Both the position numbers and the translations under genes were made by a program. This document shows, piece by piece, positions 9,601-16,401 of a stretch of 21,723 nt of DNA (positions are counted from its first letter, which is position 1; the number at the start of each line of letters is the position of its first letter). Below the pieces are notes generated by a model, which saw only the letters and a program-made list of their open reading frames with translations, made no database searches and was not told the origin of the DNA. The stretch comes from RGIG4608 sp964534905 (lineage in GTDB: Bacteria > Bacillota > Clostridia > Oscillospirales > CAG-272): contig CAZHPZ010000023.1 in assembly GCA_964534905.1 (NCBI GenBank), positions 1 to 21,723 on the forward strand. Reading direction: 5' to 3'.

Positions 9601-9615
9601 ATTAAAATCCTGCAC
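6604..9615 (-). CDS. Degenerate P-type ATPase-like membrane protein with acidic tail
   Basis: A 1003-aa protein. Residues 1-450 are cytoplasmic-looking, with Asp/Glu/Ser-rich low complexity at 60-345. KKKYKKDK (450-457) precedes a membrane region with helices at about 458-482, 498-516, 528-553, 559-577, 645-668 and 671-692, and a final pair at 955-974 and 976-997. This layout and several short segments match heavy-metal (P1B-type) ATPases. TGLVGKRSTAEYGKCNIIYF (711-730) resembles the run into the phosphorylation site, followed by FDDYNVF (730-736) where DKTGTL is expected. GPL (770-772) replaces the nucleotide-site HPL. VVDGKTTVLIGTGSFMKSRG (802-821) looks like an N-domain strand, and SCD (882-884) replaces TGD. 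TGE, CPC and GDGxND are absent, so ATP-driven transport is unlikely. The start is GTG with AAGGAGGT 7 nt upstream (9623-9630). A role as a regulator or scaffold is inference. Confidence 0.62.
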   Translation of the reverse strand: MQDFNNDDVKEMLEMLRRQADGSPQTGKEAANAQTTDDIAHSDDEIKDMLKRQLSSVNVAQDRDSENDYSFDTVDFVSDDDMESYGISESEHADVSETDDNKSVESDACDENYETETVTDDEVSEAVEDVIADSDAELDAIVEEMSENNAEEALIFEEISDETVAEEAEQSEESAAEELENATEQAEDNTIAEDIDSDVEDESERIFESESDAETEQILDSESEEEAEKAAELESEIAVESEIKPEIEPEAEHEIEIEPTLESEAHSELETGQEKESESEEPISEESINYDEVLEGQQGTVFNKFVEDFTGELDDVVFEAEITDSHAPNKQYTIFEDWEKLMEKKDYATAEEGIIPPTPDELAYSAEISKAASGKTDYFKPAQTEDLDAVDIALMVALGGEGELNKTVGFEKIRQAVHDAKEDGNKGTVDKSVYGCCGSEYSSTSQIGEIKKKYKKDKLRTILQLIGTAVLAFFLLCHEICGWTGLSGAISFGENPSMFVFGGLQLLIFCFIISFDKLIKFVKRPLSSSVSYLAAVASLVLCIVHDVLLVVLKYSDMGVTLHSVSALLILLGLVYDMFDISQQSSVFDIVSGSEKKLVLEPYGKVRMSDNEDRGDVIDKDSYCISRVPTVEKFFARASASSPYSMTRIITLVLCLSSALCVMLLLLLMGKELADIILGFIITLCFSLVCASVCDGEFAFHTAYKCLKKYKTGLVGKRSTAEYGKCNIIYFDDYNVFNKRSVRTKGLKLYDNNEIYRVLYHTQAVFSKVGGPLKGVFEFATTEMIHSKNVEIKEISKEGIAAVVDGKTTVLIGTGSFMKSRGIHPSYTAADIKSEQSGEESIMFISIGGKLGAKLYVTYHFSSEFERLAKKLSACGIGIGIRSCDPNVNEKWAKDYGALKGFDISVVRPTLKEIKPHEKSIDSGIVSAKNVRALCEALMMCVKLDSLESIMTWIRSASVITVAILSFALIIFSGVNAFSILVLSLACALCASVTMLLSHFYIKH
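8581..9438 (-). repeat. Acidic low-complexity region inside the ATPase-like gene
   Basis: Codons for residues 60-345 encode almost only Glu, Asp, Ser, Ala, Ile and Val, with irregular ESE/ESD/EIE units. On the plus strand the same bases give long Ser- or Phe/Gly/Asp-rich open frames (such as 8362-9699 and 8885-9280), which are by-products of this bias and not genes. Confidence 0.8.
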
Positions 9616-9655
9616 TCAAATTACCTCCTTTTTCAAATACTCATATATAAAAAAT

Positions 9656-10534
9656 TTATTTCTTCTGTCTGTGCTGTCTTGAAGCCTCGGCAAGAATAAC
9701 AGACGCCGCTGTCGATACGTTAAACGAGTTAACGTGACCGTACATAGGTATGGAAACTATAAAATCGCTTCTTTCCTTAACAAGCTTGGATACACCGTCG
9801 CCCTCGCTTCCGAAAACTATTGCACAGCCGCCCGTAAAATCCGTATCATAGTAAGCCTTGCCGCCTGCCTCTGCGGAATATACCCAAATGTTCTGCTCCT
9901 TAAGCTCCTCAATAGTCTGCGCTATGTTAGAAACCTTTGCAACCGCAAGATGTTCAATTGCACCCGCACTCGCCTTGCTGACAAGCGGTGTAAGACCGCT
10001 CGCACGGCGTTTCGGAATAATGAGCCCGTGTGCTCCGACTCCCTCGGCACATCTTATAAGCGCACCGAGATTGTAAGGATCGGTAATACCGTCGGATATA
10101 ACGATGAGAGGAGCCTCTCCTCGCTCGCGTGCGATAGCCAATATATCCTCAACCTCAACGTATTCCTTTTCAGCCGCCATAGCTATGACACCCTGATGCT
10201 GGCTCATTCCCGCCATAGCGTCAAGCTTTTGGCGCTCAACCTCGACCACGGGTATACCGCGCTCTATCGCCTGTGCCACAAGCACCACGATTGAGCCCTC
10301 TCTGTCGCCGCGGCTGACAAGAAGCTTGTCCACCGCTCTGCCGGATTTGAGGAGTTCACGAACCGCATTTCTTCCTATGACAAGTCCGCCGAGCTCTCCC
10401 TCCTCGGGAGTAATAGCCTCTTTATAGTACTGCTTTTTTCCCTGATTTGAATTTCTTCCGTCACGACGGGGAGCACGATCTCCTCTGCCATCGTTCTTTT
10501 TTGACTTATTAAATTTAAAATTATTGTCTTTCAT
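9656..10534 (-). CDS. rlmB: 23S rRNA (guanosine-2'-O-)-methyltransferase RlmB (TrmH/SpoU family)
   Basis: A 292-aa methyltransferase that should 2'-O-methylate a guanosine in the peptidyl-transferase region of 23S rRNA using SAM. It has a basic, disordered N-terminus (1-45), a substrate-binding domain (about 47-122, starting GGLVIGRNAVRELLKSG), then the knotted SPOUT domain with motif 1 NLGALIRCAE (155-164), motif 2 FGSEGDGVS (241-249) and motif 3 SFNVSTAASVILAEA (270-284). The frame is open to 10597, but ATG 10534 is chosen because the promoter lies at 10577-10605. It is the first gene of the leftward operon, 40 nt before the ATPase-like gene. Family membership is certain. RlmB rather than another TrmH paralogue is likely but not proven. 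Confidence 0.9.
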   Translation of the reverse strand: MKDNNFKFNKSKKNDGRGDRAPRRDGRNSNQGKKQYYKEAITPEEGELGGLVIGRNAVRELLKSGRAVDKLLVSRGDREGSIVVLVAQAIERGIPVVEVERQKLDAMAGMSQHQGVIAMAAEKEYVEVEDILAIARERGEAPLIVISDGITDPYNLGALIRCAEGVGAHGLIIPKRRASGLTPLVSKASAGAIEHLAVAKVSNIAQTIEELKEQNIWVYSAEAGGKAYYDTDFTGGCAIVFGSEGDGVSKLVKERSDFIVSIPMYGHVNSFNVSTAASVILAEASRQHRQKK

Positions 10535-10576
10535 AAAAATACCGTTCCAAAAAAGTGTAAAGTTATAATTATATAC

Positions 10577-10605
10577 ATTATAACATATATTAATCAATTT
10601 GTGTA
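10577..10605 (-). promoter_or_regulatory. Promoter of the rlmB operon
   Basis: On the minus strand TACACA (10600-10605, 4/6) is followed after 17 nt by TATAAT (10577-10582, 6/6). The start of transcription would be near 10570, about 36 nt before the rlmB ATG. No other promoter was seen down to 1261, so it may serve all five genes to the terminator at 1219-1248. Confidence 0.7.
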
Positions 10606-10650
10606 GCCCTTTTTTTCACTTTATAAAAAGTTTTTAACGACTTTTTTCGC

Positions 10651-10696
10651 AAAAACAGAACAAGCACACAGACTTTTCCCGAAAATCTGTGTGCTT
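10651..10696 (-). terminator. Intrinsic terminator after pepD
   Basis: The outer stem of 11 bp (10662-10672 with 10686-10696, AAGCACACAGA/TCTGTGTGCTT) extends inward through T/A pairs around a bulge. On the minus strand it is followed within 6 nt by TTTTT (10651-10655). It lies 50 nt after the pepD stop and separates pepD from the rlmB promoter. Confidence 0.82.
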
Positions 10697-10745
10697 AAGG
10701 TACAATTTCGGCAAATTGCGGGCTGTTTTGCCCCACCGAAACGCA

Positions 10746-12188
10746 TCAATCCGTTATTACTTTTTTCAAAACCGCAAACAAACGCTCACACGATGCAAGA
10801 GAAAGTGCCTCATCGGGAGTGTGTATATTTCTCATATCGGGACCTACGGATATTATATCCATATCCGGTATGCGGGATTTAATTATTCCGCATTCGAGAC
10901 CTGCGTGTATTACCACTGTTTTAACATCTCCGCCGATAGTCTCACGATAGCTTGATATATAAGAGTCACGAAGCTTGCTGTCGGGCAAAAAGTCCCAGCC
11001 GGGATATTTACCCGTGTGCTTTACCTGTGCTTCAAGCACGCTCGCCTTATCGTCCACCTGTGCCATCGAGAGAAGCACCTGCTCTTCCTTTGCAGAGCGT
11101 GAGGAGTATGTGATGTATCCTCCCTGTGCATTTATTTCTATAACTCCGAGATTTCGCGAAAATTCCACCAATCCCTCAAGATCCGCGCTCATCGCAAGCA
11201 CTCCCGTCGGTATTGATGAAAGAATATCAATTACAGCGTCGGTCTGCTCTATTACGCAAACGTCCTCCGCATCCGAAAATACATCAATATACAGATCCAT
11301 TCCCGAATCCGCATCGCAAAGCCTTTCTCTTATCTCTGCGTCGAATTTTTCTATGATATCCAACGCCTCTCCGCTGTTCTCGGCAACGAATTTTGCCGTA
11401 CACGAACGCGGAATGGCATTATCCTTTTCGCCTCCCTCAAGAGATATGAGAGCAATACTCTGCTCCTGTGCGATTCTCTTTAATACCTCTGCTATCAGAA
11501 TGATCGCATTTGCACGTCCGCAATTTATCTCAACTCCGGAGTGACCGCCAAAGAGTCCGTCTATTCCGAGCGTTATAACGTCTCCGTTGACGTTCTTGGT
11601 TGTCGGATTAAAATACACCTTGCTTCTTACTCCGCCTGCACAGCCGGCGCAGACCTCGCTCTCACTCTCCGAATCGAGATTTATCATTCTTTTTGACCTT
11701 ACAATCGAATAGTCAAATCCCTCTGCTCCGCCGAGTCCGGTTTCCTCCTCAACGGTAAAAAGGCACTCAAGCGTGGGATGCTCGGCAAGCTCTCCGTCAA
11801 GCAGAGCAAGCATCATAGCGACAGCTATGCCGTCATCACCTCCGAGTGTTGTTCCGCGTGCACGAAGCCAACCGTTCTCAACGTAAAGCTCCAAGCCGTC
11901 ATTCTCAAAATCGTGCTCTGACGTGCTCACCTTGGCACACACCATATCCATATGTCCCTGAAGCAATATAGGCTCCTTATCCTTGCAAGCAGCAGTTGCT
12001 TCTTTTCTTATAAAAACGTTATTTTTAGCGTCTCTTACACAAAAAAATCCGCGTTCGCGTGCAAAACTCTCAACATATTCCGCAACCGCCTGCTCGTTTC
12101 CCGAGCCGTGGGGAATGGAGCAAAGCTTTTCAAAATATGCAAGAACGGACTCCGGTTTATATCCTGCCGTTATGTTCTGTAAAATCAT
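10746..12188 (-). CDS. pepD: Aminoacyl-histidine dipeptidase (peptidase D, M20 family)
   Basis: A 480-aa cytosolic zinc dipeptidase that hydrolyses Xaa-His and other dipeptides (beta-Ala-His dipeptidase / PepD group). Metal-binding and catalytic landmarks are in place: GHMDMV with H79 and D81, GGDDGIA with D118, the acidic run VEEETG (146-151), NLDSE with D172, and NIHTPDE with H456. The lid domain with GGHSG (214-218) interrupts the peptidase domain as in the family. The frame is open another 67 codons, but those overlap mreB in a different frame. ATG 12188 is chosen because GGAGGATA lies just upstream. The length is typical (about 480). A terminator hairpin sits between mreB and this gene, so its expression depends on readthrough or on a promoter I did not find. 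Confidence 0.93.
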   Translation of the reverse strand: MILQNITAGYKPESVLAYFEKLCSIPHGSGNEQAVAEYVESFARERGFFCVRDAKNNVFIRKEATAACKDKEPILLQGHMDMVCAKVSTSEHDFENDGLELYVENGWLRARGTTLGGDDGIAVAMMLALLDGELAEHPTLECLFTVEEETGLGGAEGFDYSIVRSKRMINLDSESESEVCAGCAGGVRSKVYFNPTTKNVNGDVITLGIDGLFGGHSGVEINCGRANAIILIAEVLKRIAQEQSIALISLEGGEKDNAIPRSCTAKFVAENSGEALDIIEKFDAEIRERLCDADSGMDLYIDVFSDAEDVCVIEQTDAVIDILSSIPTGVLAMSADLEGLVEFSRNLGVIEINAQGGYITYSSRSAKEEQVLLSMAQVDDKASVLEAQVKHTGKYPGWDFLPDSKLRDSYISSYRETIGGDVKTVVIHAGLECGIIKSRIPDMDIISVGPDMRNIHTPDEALSLASCERLFAVLKKVITD

Positions 12189-12207
12189 AATATATCCTCC
12201 GAATTTC

Positions 12208-12236
12208 AAAAAATCACGAGACTCCCCGTGATTTTT
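12208..12236 (-). terminator. Intrinsic terminator between mreB and pepD
   Basis: The minus strand has AAAAATCACG (12227-12236), an 8-nt loop and CGTGATTTTT (12209-12218), a 10-bp stem ending in a run of six T. It starts 8 nt after the mreB stop and ends about 20 nt before the pepD start. Confidence 0.8.
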
Positions 12237-12243
12237 ATTTTTA

Positions 12244-13269
12244 TCAACCGTTTCCGAAGCTGCCCAAAAATCCGAGTGCTCCGCCCTCCAGTGTATCGAG
12301 TGATTTTCCCGTCCCGAGAGCCACGCAGGACACGGGATCCTTGGCAACACGCGTGCGAATGCCTGTTGCTCTTTCGATAAGCTTATCAAGACCTGTCAGT
12401 CTTGCTCCGCCTCCAGTAAGCACGATCCCGTTTTTGTAAATATCCGGCAGAAGCTCCGGCGGTGTTCTTTCGATAACAAGACAAACGGCGTCTATGATAG
12501 ACGTTATCGGTGTTATAAGAGCATCAAGCGTTTCGTTTGCGCGAAAATCCACCACCTTCGGCAACCCGTTAGTTATCGAGCGTCCCTTCACGCTCATCTC
12601 TATAGGCTTTTTCGACGGAACATCGAATACCTTGCCGACCTTGATCTTTATCTCCTCTGCGGTACGCTCGCCTATAAGTATCTTATGCTTCTTTTTCATA
12701 TAAGTCATTATTGCGCCGTCAAGCTCGTTTCCGGCAACTCTAATCGACTCCGACACGACCGTTCCGCCGTAGCATATCACGGCAATATCGGTGGTTCCTC
12801 CTCCGATATCCACTATCATACGTCCCTCGGGCGTTCCGATATCGATTCCCGCTCCGATGGCCGCGGCAACAGGCTCCTCGATAAGCACGGTCTGACGTGC
12901 TCCCGCCTGTCCCGTAACATTCACGACGGTCATCTCCTCCGCCTCGTTTATACCGGACGGAACGCATATCATAACCCTCGGTCTGACTATCGCTCCTCCG
13001 CAGGCTCTGCGGATAAAATACTGGAGCATCTTAAGGGTTACATTATATTGACTTACCACTCCGTCACGCAGAGGGCGGACTATGGAAATATTCTCAGGTG
13101 CTCTTCCGAGCATTTGCTGAGCCTCTCTGCCTATACGCACGATCTTGCCGTTGCTTTTATCAATGGCAACCACACTCGGCTCATTTATCACGATTCCCTT
13201 ATCCTTAACGTAAACGAGAACGGTAGACGTTCCGAGATCTATTCCGATATCAGTTGTAAAATTTATCAT
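12244..13269 (-). CDS. mreB: Rod shape-determining actin-like protein MreB (or Mbl)
   Basis: A 341-aa actin homologue that polymerises under the membrane and steers peptidoglycan synthesis along the side wall. The actin-fold signatures are clear: phosphate 1 loop DIGIDLGTS (7-15), phosphate 2 loop DIGGGTTD (154-161), connect segments around 119-135 (TGQAGARQTVLIEEPVAAA) and the adenosine motif GIVLTGGGA (281-289). The frame is open 7 codons further, but those codons contain the AAGGAGGG ribosome binding site (13277-13284), so ATG 13269 is the start. It has its own promoter (13300-13328) and a terminator right after the stop. mreC and mreD do not follow, so it may be a second paralogue (Mbl-type). 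Sequence alone does not settle which. Confidence 0.93.
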   Translation of the reverse strand: MINFTTDIGIDLGTSTVLVYVKDKGIVINEPSVVAIDKSNGKIVRIGREAQQMLGRAPENISIVRPLRDGVVSQYNVTLKMLQYFIRRACGGAIVRPRVMICVPSGINEAEEMTVVNVTGQAGARQTVLIEEPVAAAIGAGIDIGTPEGRMIVDIGGGTTDIAVICYGGTVVSESIRVAGNELDGAIMTYMKKKHKILIGERTAEEIKIKVGKVFDVPSKKPIEMSVKGRSITNGLPKVVDFRANETLDALITPITSIIDAVCLVIERTPPELLPDIYKNGIVLTGGGARLTGLDKLIERATGIRTRVAKDPVSCVALGTGKSLDTLEGGALGFLGSFGNG

Positions 13270-13299
13270 ATCCGTTCCCTCCTTAAGCATTATACTATT

Positions 13300-13328
13300 A
13301 TTCTAACATATTTATCAAAACAAATCAA
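13300..13328 (-). promoter_or_regulatory. Promoter of mreB
   Basis: On the minus strand TTGATT (13323-13328, 4/6) is followed after 17 nt by TAGAAT (13300-13305, 5/6), with a TG one base before the -10 (extended -10). The predicted start near 13293 leaves a leader of about 24 nt with AAGGAGGG. It lies directly after the comF stop. Confidence 0.72.
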
Positions 13329-13346
13329 TCGCTTTGAATACAAATT

Positions 13347-14105
13347 TTAATTATTTTTTACATTTTCGGTTCTGCCTATGCAAGCACCTATAACGGAATA
13401 CGCTCCCATAGAGTACGCAATACGTGCGCAAGCCGCCATTGACGAGCCTGTGGTGACGATATCGTCGACTATTATTACGGTCTTTCCCGCAAGTGCGTCG
13501 CCGACACGTCTCGATCTAAATGCTCCCGTCATATTCAGCCGTCTCTCCGTGCTGTTAAGATTTTTCTGCTCACGCGAGCGGATGCTCCTTGAAAAGCAGT
13601 TCACCGCCTTTATTCCAGTCGCGGACGAGAGCGCTTCGGCAAGAAGGCGTCCTTGGTCAAAACCCTCGCTCACGAGATTTTTTCTCGTTCTCGGCACAAA
13701 TGCTATGACGCAATCCTCGGGCATAAGCCCCATGGCTCTCATTTCGGATATAAGGCCTCTCCTTATCTCATAGGCGATAAATTCAAACAACACCTTGTCA
13801 TTACAGTGCTTTACGCTGCATATAAAATCGTTTATTTTCATAGTATCGTCATTCGGTCGGTAAGAGGTCAGCTTAATAAGAGAGGAACACCGTGCGCGAC
13901 GCATATTTATCGGCATGCATCTGCAAAAGCTCATCGTAAGGCCGCAAGTCCCGCATTCACGAATCCTCTCGCTCTCATATCTTCGTCTGCATGTGTCGCA
14001 AAGAGGACTCGTTCTCTTTTCCGAAATATTCACTTTAAAAAGCTCTCCGCAATTGGCACATCTCGGAGGAAAAAGCAGATTTGAAATCAAGTCAACAGCG
14101 CCCAT
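13347..14105 (-). CDS. comF: ComF family phosphoribosyltransferase-like protein
   Basis: A 252-aa protein of the ComF/GntX family. In naturally competent bacteria ComF helps bring single-stranded DNA into the recombination pathway; elsewhere its role is unclear. The N-terminus carries C16/C19 and C36/C39 for zinc, plus an extra C51, C54, C61 and C63 set. The phosphoribosyltransferase domain ends with the PRPP-binding loop VIIVDDIVTTGSS (210-222). FVPRTRKNLVSEGFDQGRLL (136-155) is the usual family core. The start chosen is ATG 14105, one base after the recD2 stop (TGA-T-ATG), with GAGG 6 nt upstream. An upstream TTG in frame is less likely. It is translationally coupled to recD2. No other competence genes are in the window, so a DNA-uptake role is only a possibility. 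Confidence 0.9.
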   Translation of the reverse strand: MGAVDLISNLLFPPRCANCGELFKVNISEKRTSPLCDTCRRRYESERIRECGTCGLTMSFCRCMPINMRRARCSSLIKLTSYRPNDDTMKINDFICSVKHCNDKVLFEFIAYEIRRGLISEMRAMGLMPEDCVIAFVPRTRKNLVSEGFDQGRLLAEALSSATGIKAVNCFSRSIRSREQKNLNSTERRLNMTGAFRSRRVGDALAGKTVIIVDDIVTTGSSMAACARIAYSMGAYSVIGACIGRTENVKNN

Positions 14106-14106
14106 A

Positions 14107-16335
14107 TCAAGCCTCAAGGAGCCTTGCAAGCCCCGTATATCTCAGGGATTGACGGTTATTGGCTACCATTTTTGCGACAATATCCCTCTCTCCCACTATG
14201 ATCACCTTATCCTGTGCTCTTGTAACCGCAGTATAGAGCATATTCCTTGTCAGAAGCATCTCTGGCGCTCTGTATGCGGGGATAATAACTATAGGATACT
14301 CGCTTCCCTGACTCTTGTGCACGGTTATCGCATATGCATGCTCAAGCTCATCAAGAGCGGAAAGATCGTATTTTACACTCTTATCGTCAAAAGCTATTTT
14401 CATCGTCTGCTCACCGAAATTGATATCGTAAATGAATCCGATATCTCCGTTGAACACTCCGTTTCCGTTTGTTCCGTCGTCCTTTTCCCATTCAAGGTCG
14501 TAATTATTTTTAGTCTGCATAACCCTGTCTCCCTGACGGAATACAGTCTGACGGTATTTATATTCTTTTTTCCCGAAAACGGCCGGATTCAGTGCCTGTT
14601 GAAGCAGAACATTAAGATTCTCCGTTCCCGCCTCGCCTCTTCGGGATGGAGAGATCACCTGAGTATTAGCCGACATTTCCGCACCGTAAGCACGGGGCAA
14701 TCTGTTCTTGCAAAGATCCGCTACAGTCACTGCAATCTGTGAATCGGTCGTTCTCGGAAGAAAGAAAAAGTCCTTCTCCTTAACGTCAAGCTCGGGCATC
14801 TCTCCCTTGTTTATTTTGTGAGCATTCATCACGATAAGACTCTGTGAGGCCTGCCTGAATATTTCGTTAAGGCGCACCGTTGAAAATCTTCCGCTGTCTA
14901 TAATATCACGGAGCACATTACCCGCTCCGACAGACGGAAGCTGATCGCTGTCCCCTATTATTATAAGTCTCGCTCCTGGCTTTATTGCCTTGAGAAGCGC
15001 ACACATAAGCGACTGATCTATCATAGACGCCTCATCGACGATTATAACCTCCTCATCAAGGAGATTGTTCTCGTCACGCATAAACGTTCCGTACGTGCTG
15101 CTTGTAAAATCCATCTCAAGCAGACGGTGCACCGTTCTTGCCTCCCTTGCGGTCGCCTCGCTCATTCGGTTTGCGGCACGCCCCGTGGGTGCGGCAAGAG
15201 CGACATCAAATCCCATACTTTCGAATATTCCTATAAGTCCCCTTATAACCGTTGTCTTACCTGTTCCGGGACCGCCGGTAAGTATCATCACACCGCTCTC
15301 AAGCGCCGCGGATATAGCTTTCTTTTGCAGAGGAGCATACGATATCCCGCCCTTAAGCTCCGCTTTACGGATAAAACCGTCCATATCGGCACCGCTCACC
15401 TTGGCACACATTTTGTCAAGCAGTAACAGCTTTTGCGCAATATATTTTTCCGACTCATACGAGTCCGTCTCATAAACAAATTTTATCCCATCGTAGGCAA
15501 CAGAGCAAGCCCTGCCCTGCCTGTAAAGTTCAGACAGCGCCTCCTTTACGATGCTCTCCTCGACTCCGAGCAGCTTTGCGCCCGCACCGAGCACCTTTTC
15601 CTCGGGCAAGCAGACGTGCCCCGACTGCGATATACGATATTTCATCATATAAAGCAGTCCCGAGCAAACTCTGTCTATTCCGTCACGTGAAAATCCGAGC
15701 TCACGAGCCATATCGTCAGCCCTTTCAAATCCTATTCCCTCTATCTCCTCGCAAAGAATATACGGATTTTGCTTTGCAAGCTCAACTGACCTTGAGCCCC
15801 ATTTTTTATATATTTTCATCGTCAGAGCCGATCCGAAATATTCACGGAAGAATATCATTGTCCCCCTCATTCCCGAGCTTTCTCTGAACGCCTCTCCGAT
15901 AGCAGCCGCCTTCTTCGGTGTTATCCCGGGGATCTCCGCAAGCCATTCGCTGTGATTTTCGATAACATCAAAGCTATCCGAGCCGTAAAGATCGACTATC
16001 TTCTGTGCAGTCTTAGGTCCTATTCCCTTAATTGCACCCGAGGCAAGATAACGTCTTATCGACGCCTCGTCGGCGGGCATTACCTTTTCATAGCTTGAAA
16101 CCGAGAATTGCTTTCCGTACTTCGGATTATGTACCCATTTTCCGTAAATCTTAAGCTCCTCTCCCTCGCCGACATAAGGCATTATTCCGACGGCGGTAAC
16201 GGTGCTGCCGTCATCAAGCGACATTTCAAGGATCGTATATCCGTTTTCTTCATTTGAAAATATCACACGCTCAACGTCTCCGCCGATCACGGACACACCC
16301 TGAGCGTCAACCTCGCTATGCTCTTTTTTTGCCAT
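14107..16335 (-). CDS. recD2: RecD2-type ATP-dependent DNA helicase
   Basis: A 742-aa superfamily 1B helicase, the stand-alone RecD2 of bacteria without RecBCD, which unwinds DNA 5'-3' in repair. Domain order: N-terminal OB fold (about 14-85), helix-hairpin-helix motifs (95-118, IKGIGPKTAQKIVDLYG; 133-150), a winged-helix region (about 190-300), then the helicase core. The core shows Walker A GGPGTGKTT (354-362), motif II VDEASM (433-438), motif III GDSDQLPSVGAG (461-472), the late motif AITVHKSQGSE (669-679) and YTAVTRA (701-707). ATG 16335 is preferred over an in-frame GTG at 16344 because GAGGTG lies 6 nt upstream of the ATG. It starts only about 20 nt after the metK terminator and I found no convincing promoter in between. 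Confidence 0.93.
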   Translation of the reverse strand: MAKKEHSEVDAQGVSVIGGDVERVIFSNEENGYTILEMSLDDGSTVTAVGIMPYVGEGEELKIYGKWVHNPKYGKQFSVSSYEKVMPADEASIRRYLASGAIKGIGPKTAQKIVDLYGSDSFDVIENHSEWLAEIPGITPKKAAAIGEAFRESSGMRGTMIFFREYFGSALTMKIYKKWGSRSVELAKQNPYILCEEIEGIGFERADDMARELGFSRDGIDRVCSGLLYMMKYRISQSGHVCLPEEKVLGAGAKLLGVEESIVKEALSELYRQGRACSVAYDGIKFVYETDSYESEKYIAQKLLLLDKMCAKVSGADMDGFIRKAELKGGISYAPLQKKAISAALESGVMILTGGPGTGKTTVIRGLIGIFESMGFDVALAAPTGRAANRMSEATAREARTVHRLLEMDFTSSTYGTFMRDENNLLDEEVIIVDEASMIDQSLMCALLKAIKPGARLIIIGDSDQLPSVGAGNVLRDIIDSGRFSTVRLNEIFRQASQSLIVMNAHKINKGEMPELDVKEKDFFFLPRTTDSQIAVTVADLCKNRLPRAYGAEMSANTQVISPSRRGEAGTENLNVLLQQALNPAVFGKKEYKYRQTVFRQGDRVMQTKNNYDLEWEKDDGTNGNGVFNGDIGFIYDINFGEQTMKIAFDDKSVKYDLSALDELEHAYAITVHKSQGSEYPIVIIPAYRAPEMLLTRNMLYTAVTRAQDKVIIVGERDIVAKMVANNRQSLRYTGLARLLEA

Positions 16336-16354
16336 CTGCCTCACCTCGCAATCT

Positions 16355-16388
16355 CAAAAAAGACCTCAAACGTATTCCGATTGAGGTC
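16355..16388 (-). terminator. Intrinsic terminator after metK
   Basis: The minus strand has GACCTCAA (16381-16388), an 11-nt loop and TTGAGGTC (16362-16369), followed by TTTTTT (16356-16361). It begins about 14 nt past the metK stop. Its T run ends about 20 nt before the recD2 ATG. Confidence 0.78.
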
Positions 16389-16401
16389 ATTAAAATATAA
16401 A

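Noticed and set aside
8362..9699. Long plus-strand open frame (445 codons), Phe/Gly/Asp/Leu-rich
   Set aside because: It is antisense to the acidic tail and membrane part of the ATPase-like gene. Its composition is the complement of Glu/Ser codons, it has no ribosome binding site, and it resembles no family.
10535..10597. 21-codon N-terminal extension of rlmB
   Set aside because: The extension would overlap the promoter's -10 element (10577-10582) and transcription start.
12189..12389. 67-codon N-terminal extension of pepD
   Set aside because: It overlaps the end of mreB and the terminator hairpin. The GGAGG before ATG 12188 marks the real start.
13923..14096. Possible missing metal-site residue or frameshift in comF's second cysteine group
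   Set aside because: Cysteines C51, C54, C61 and C63 are all in frame and the protein length is normal; no frameshift is needed.
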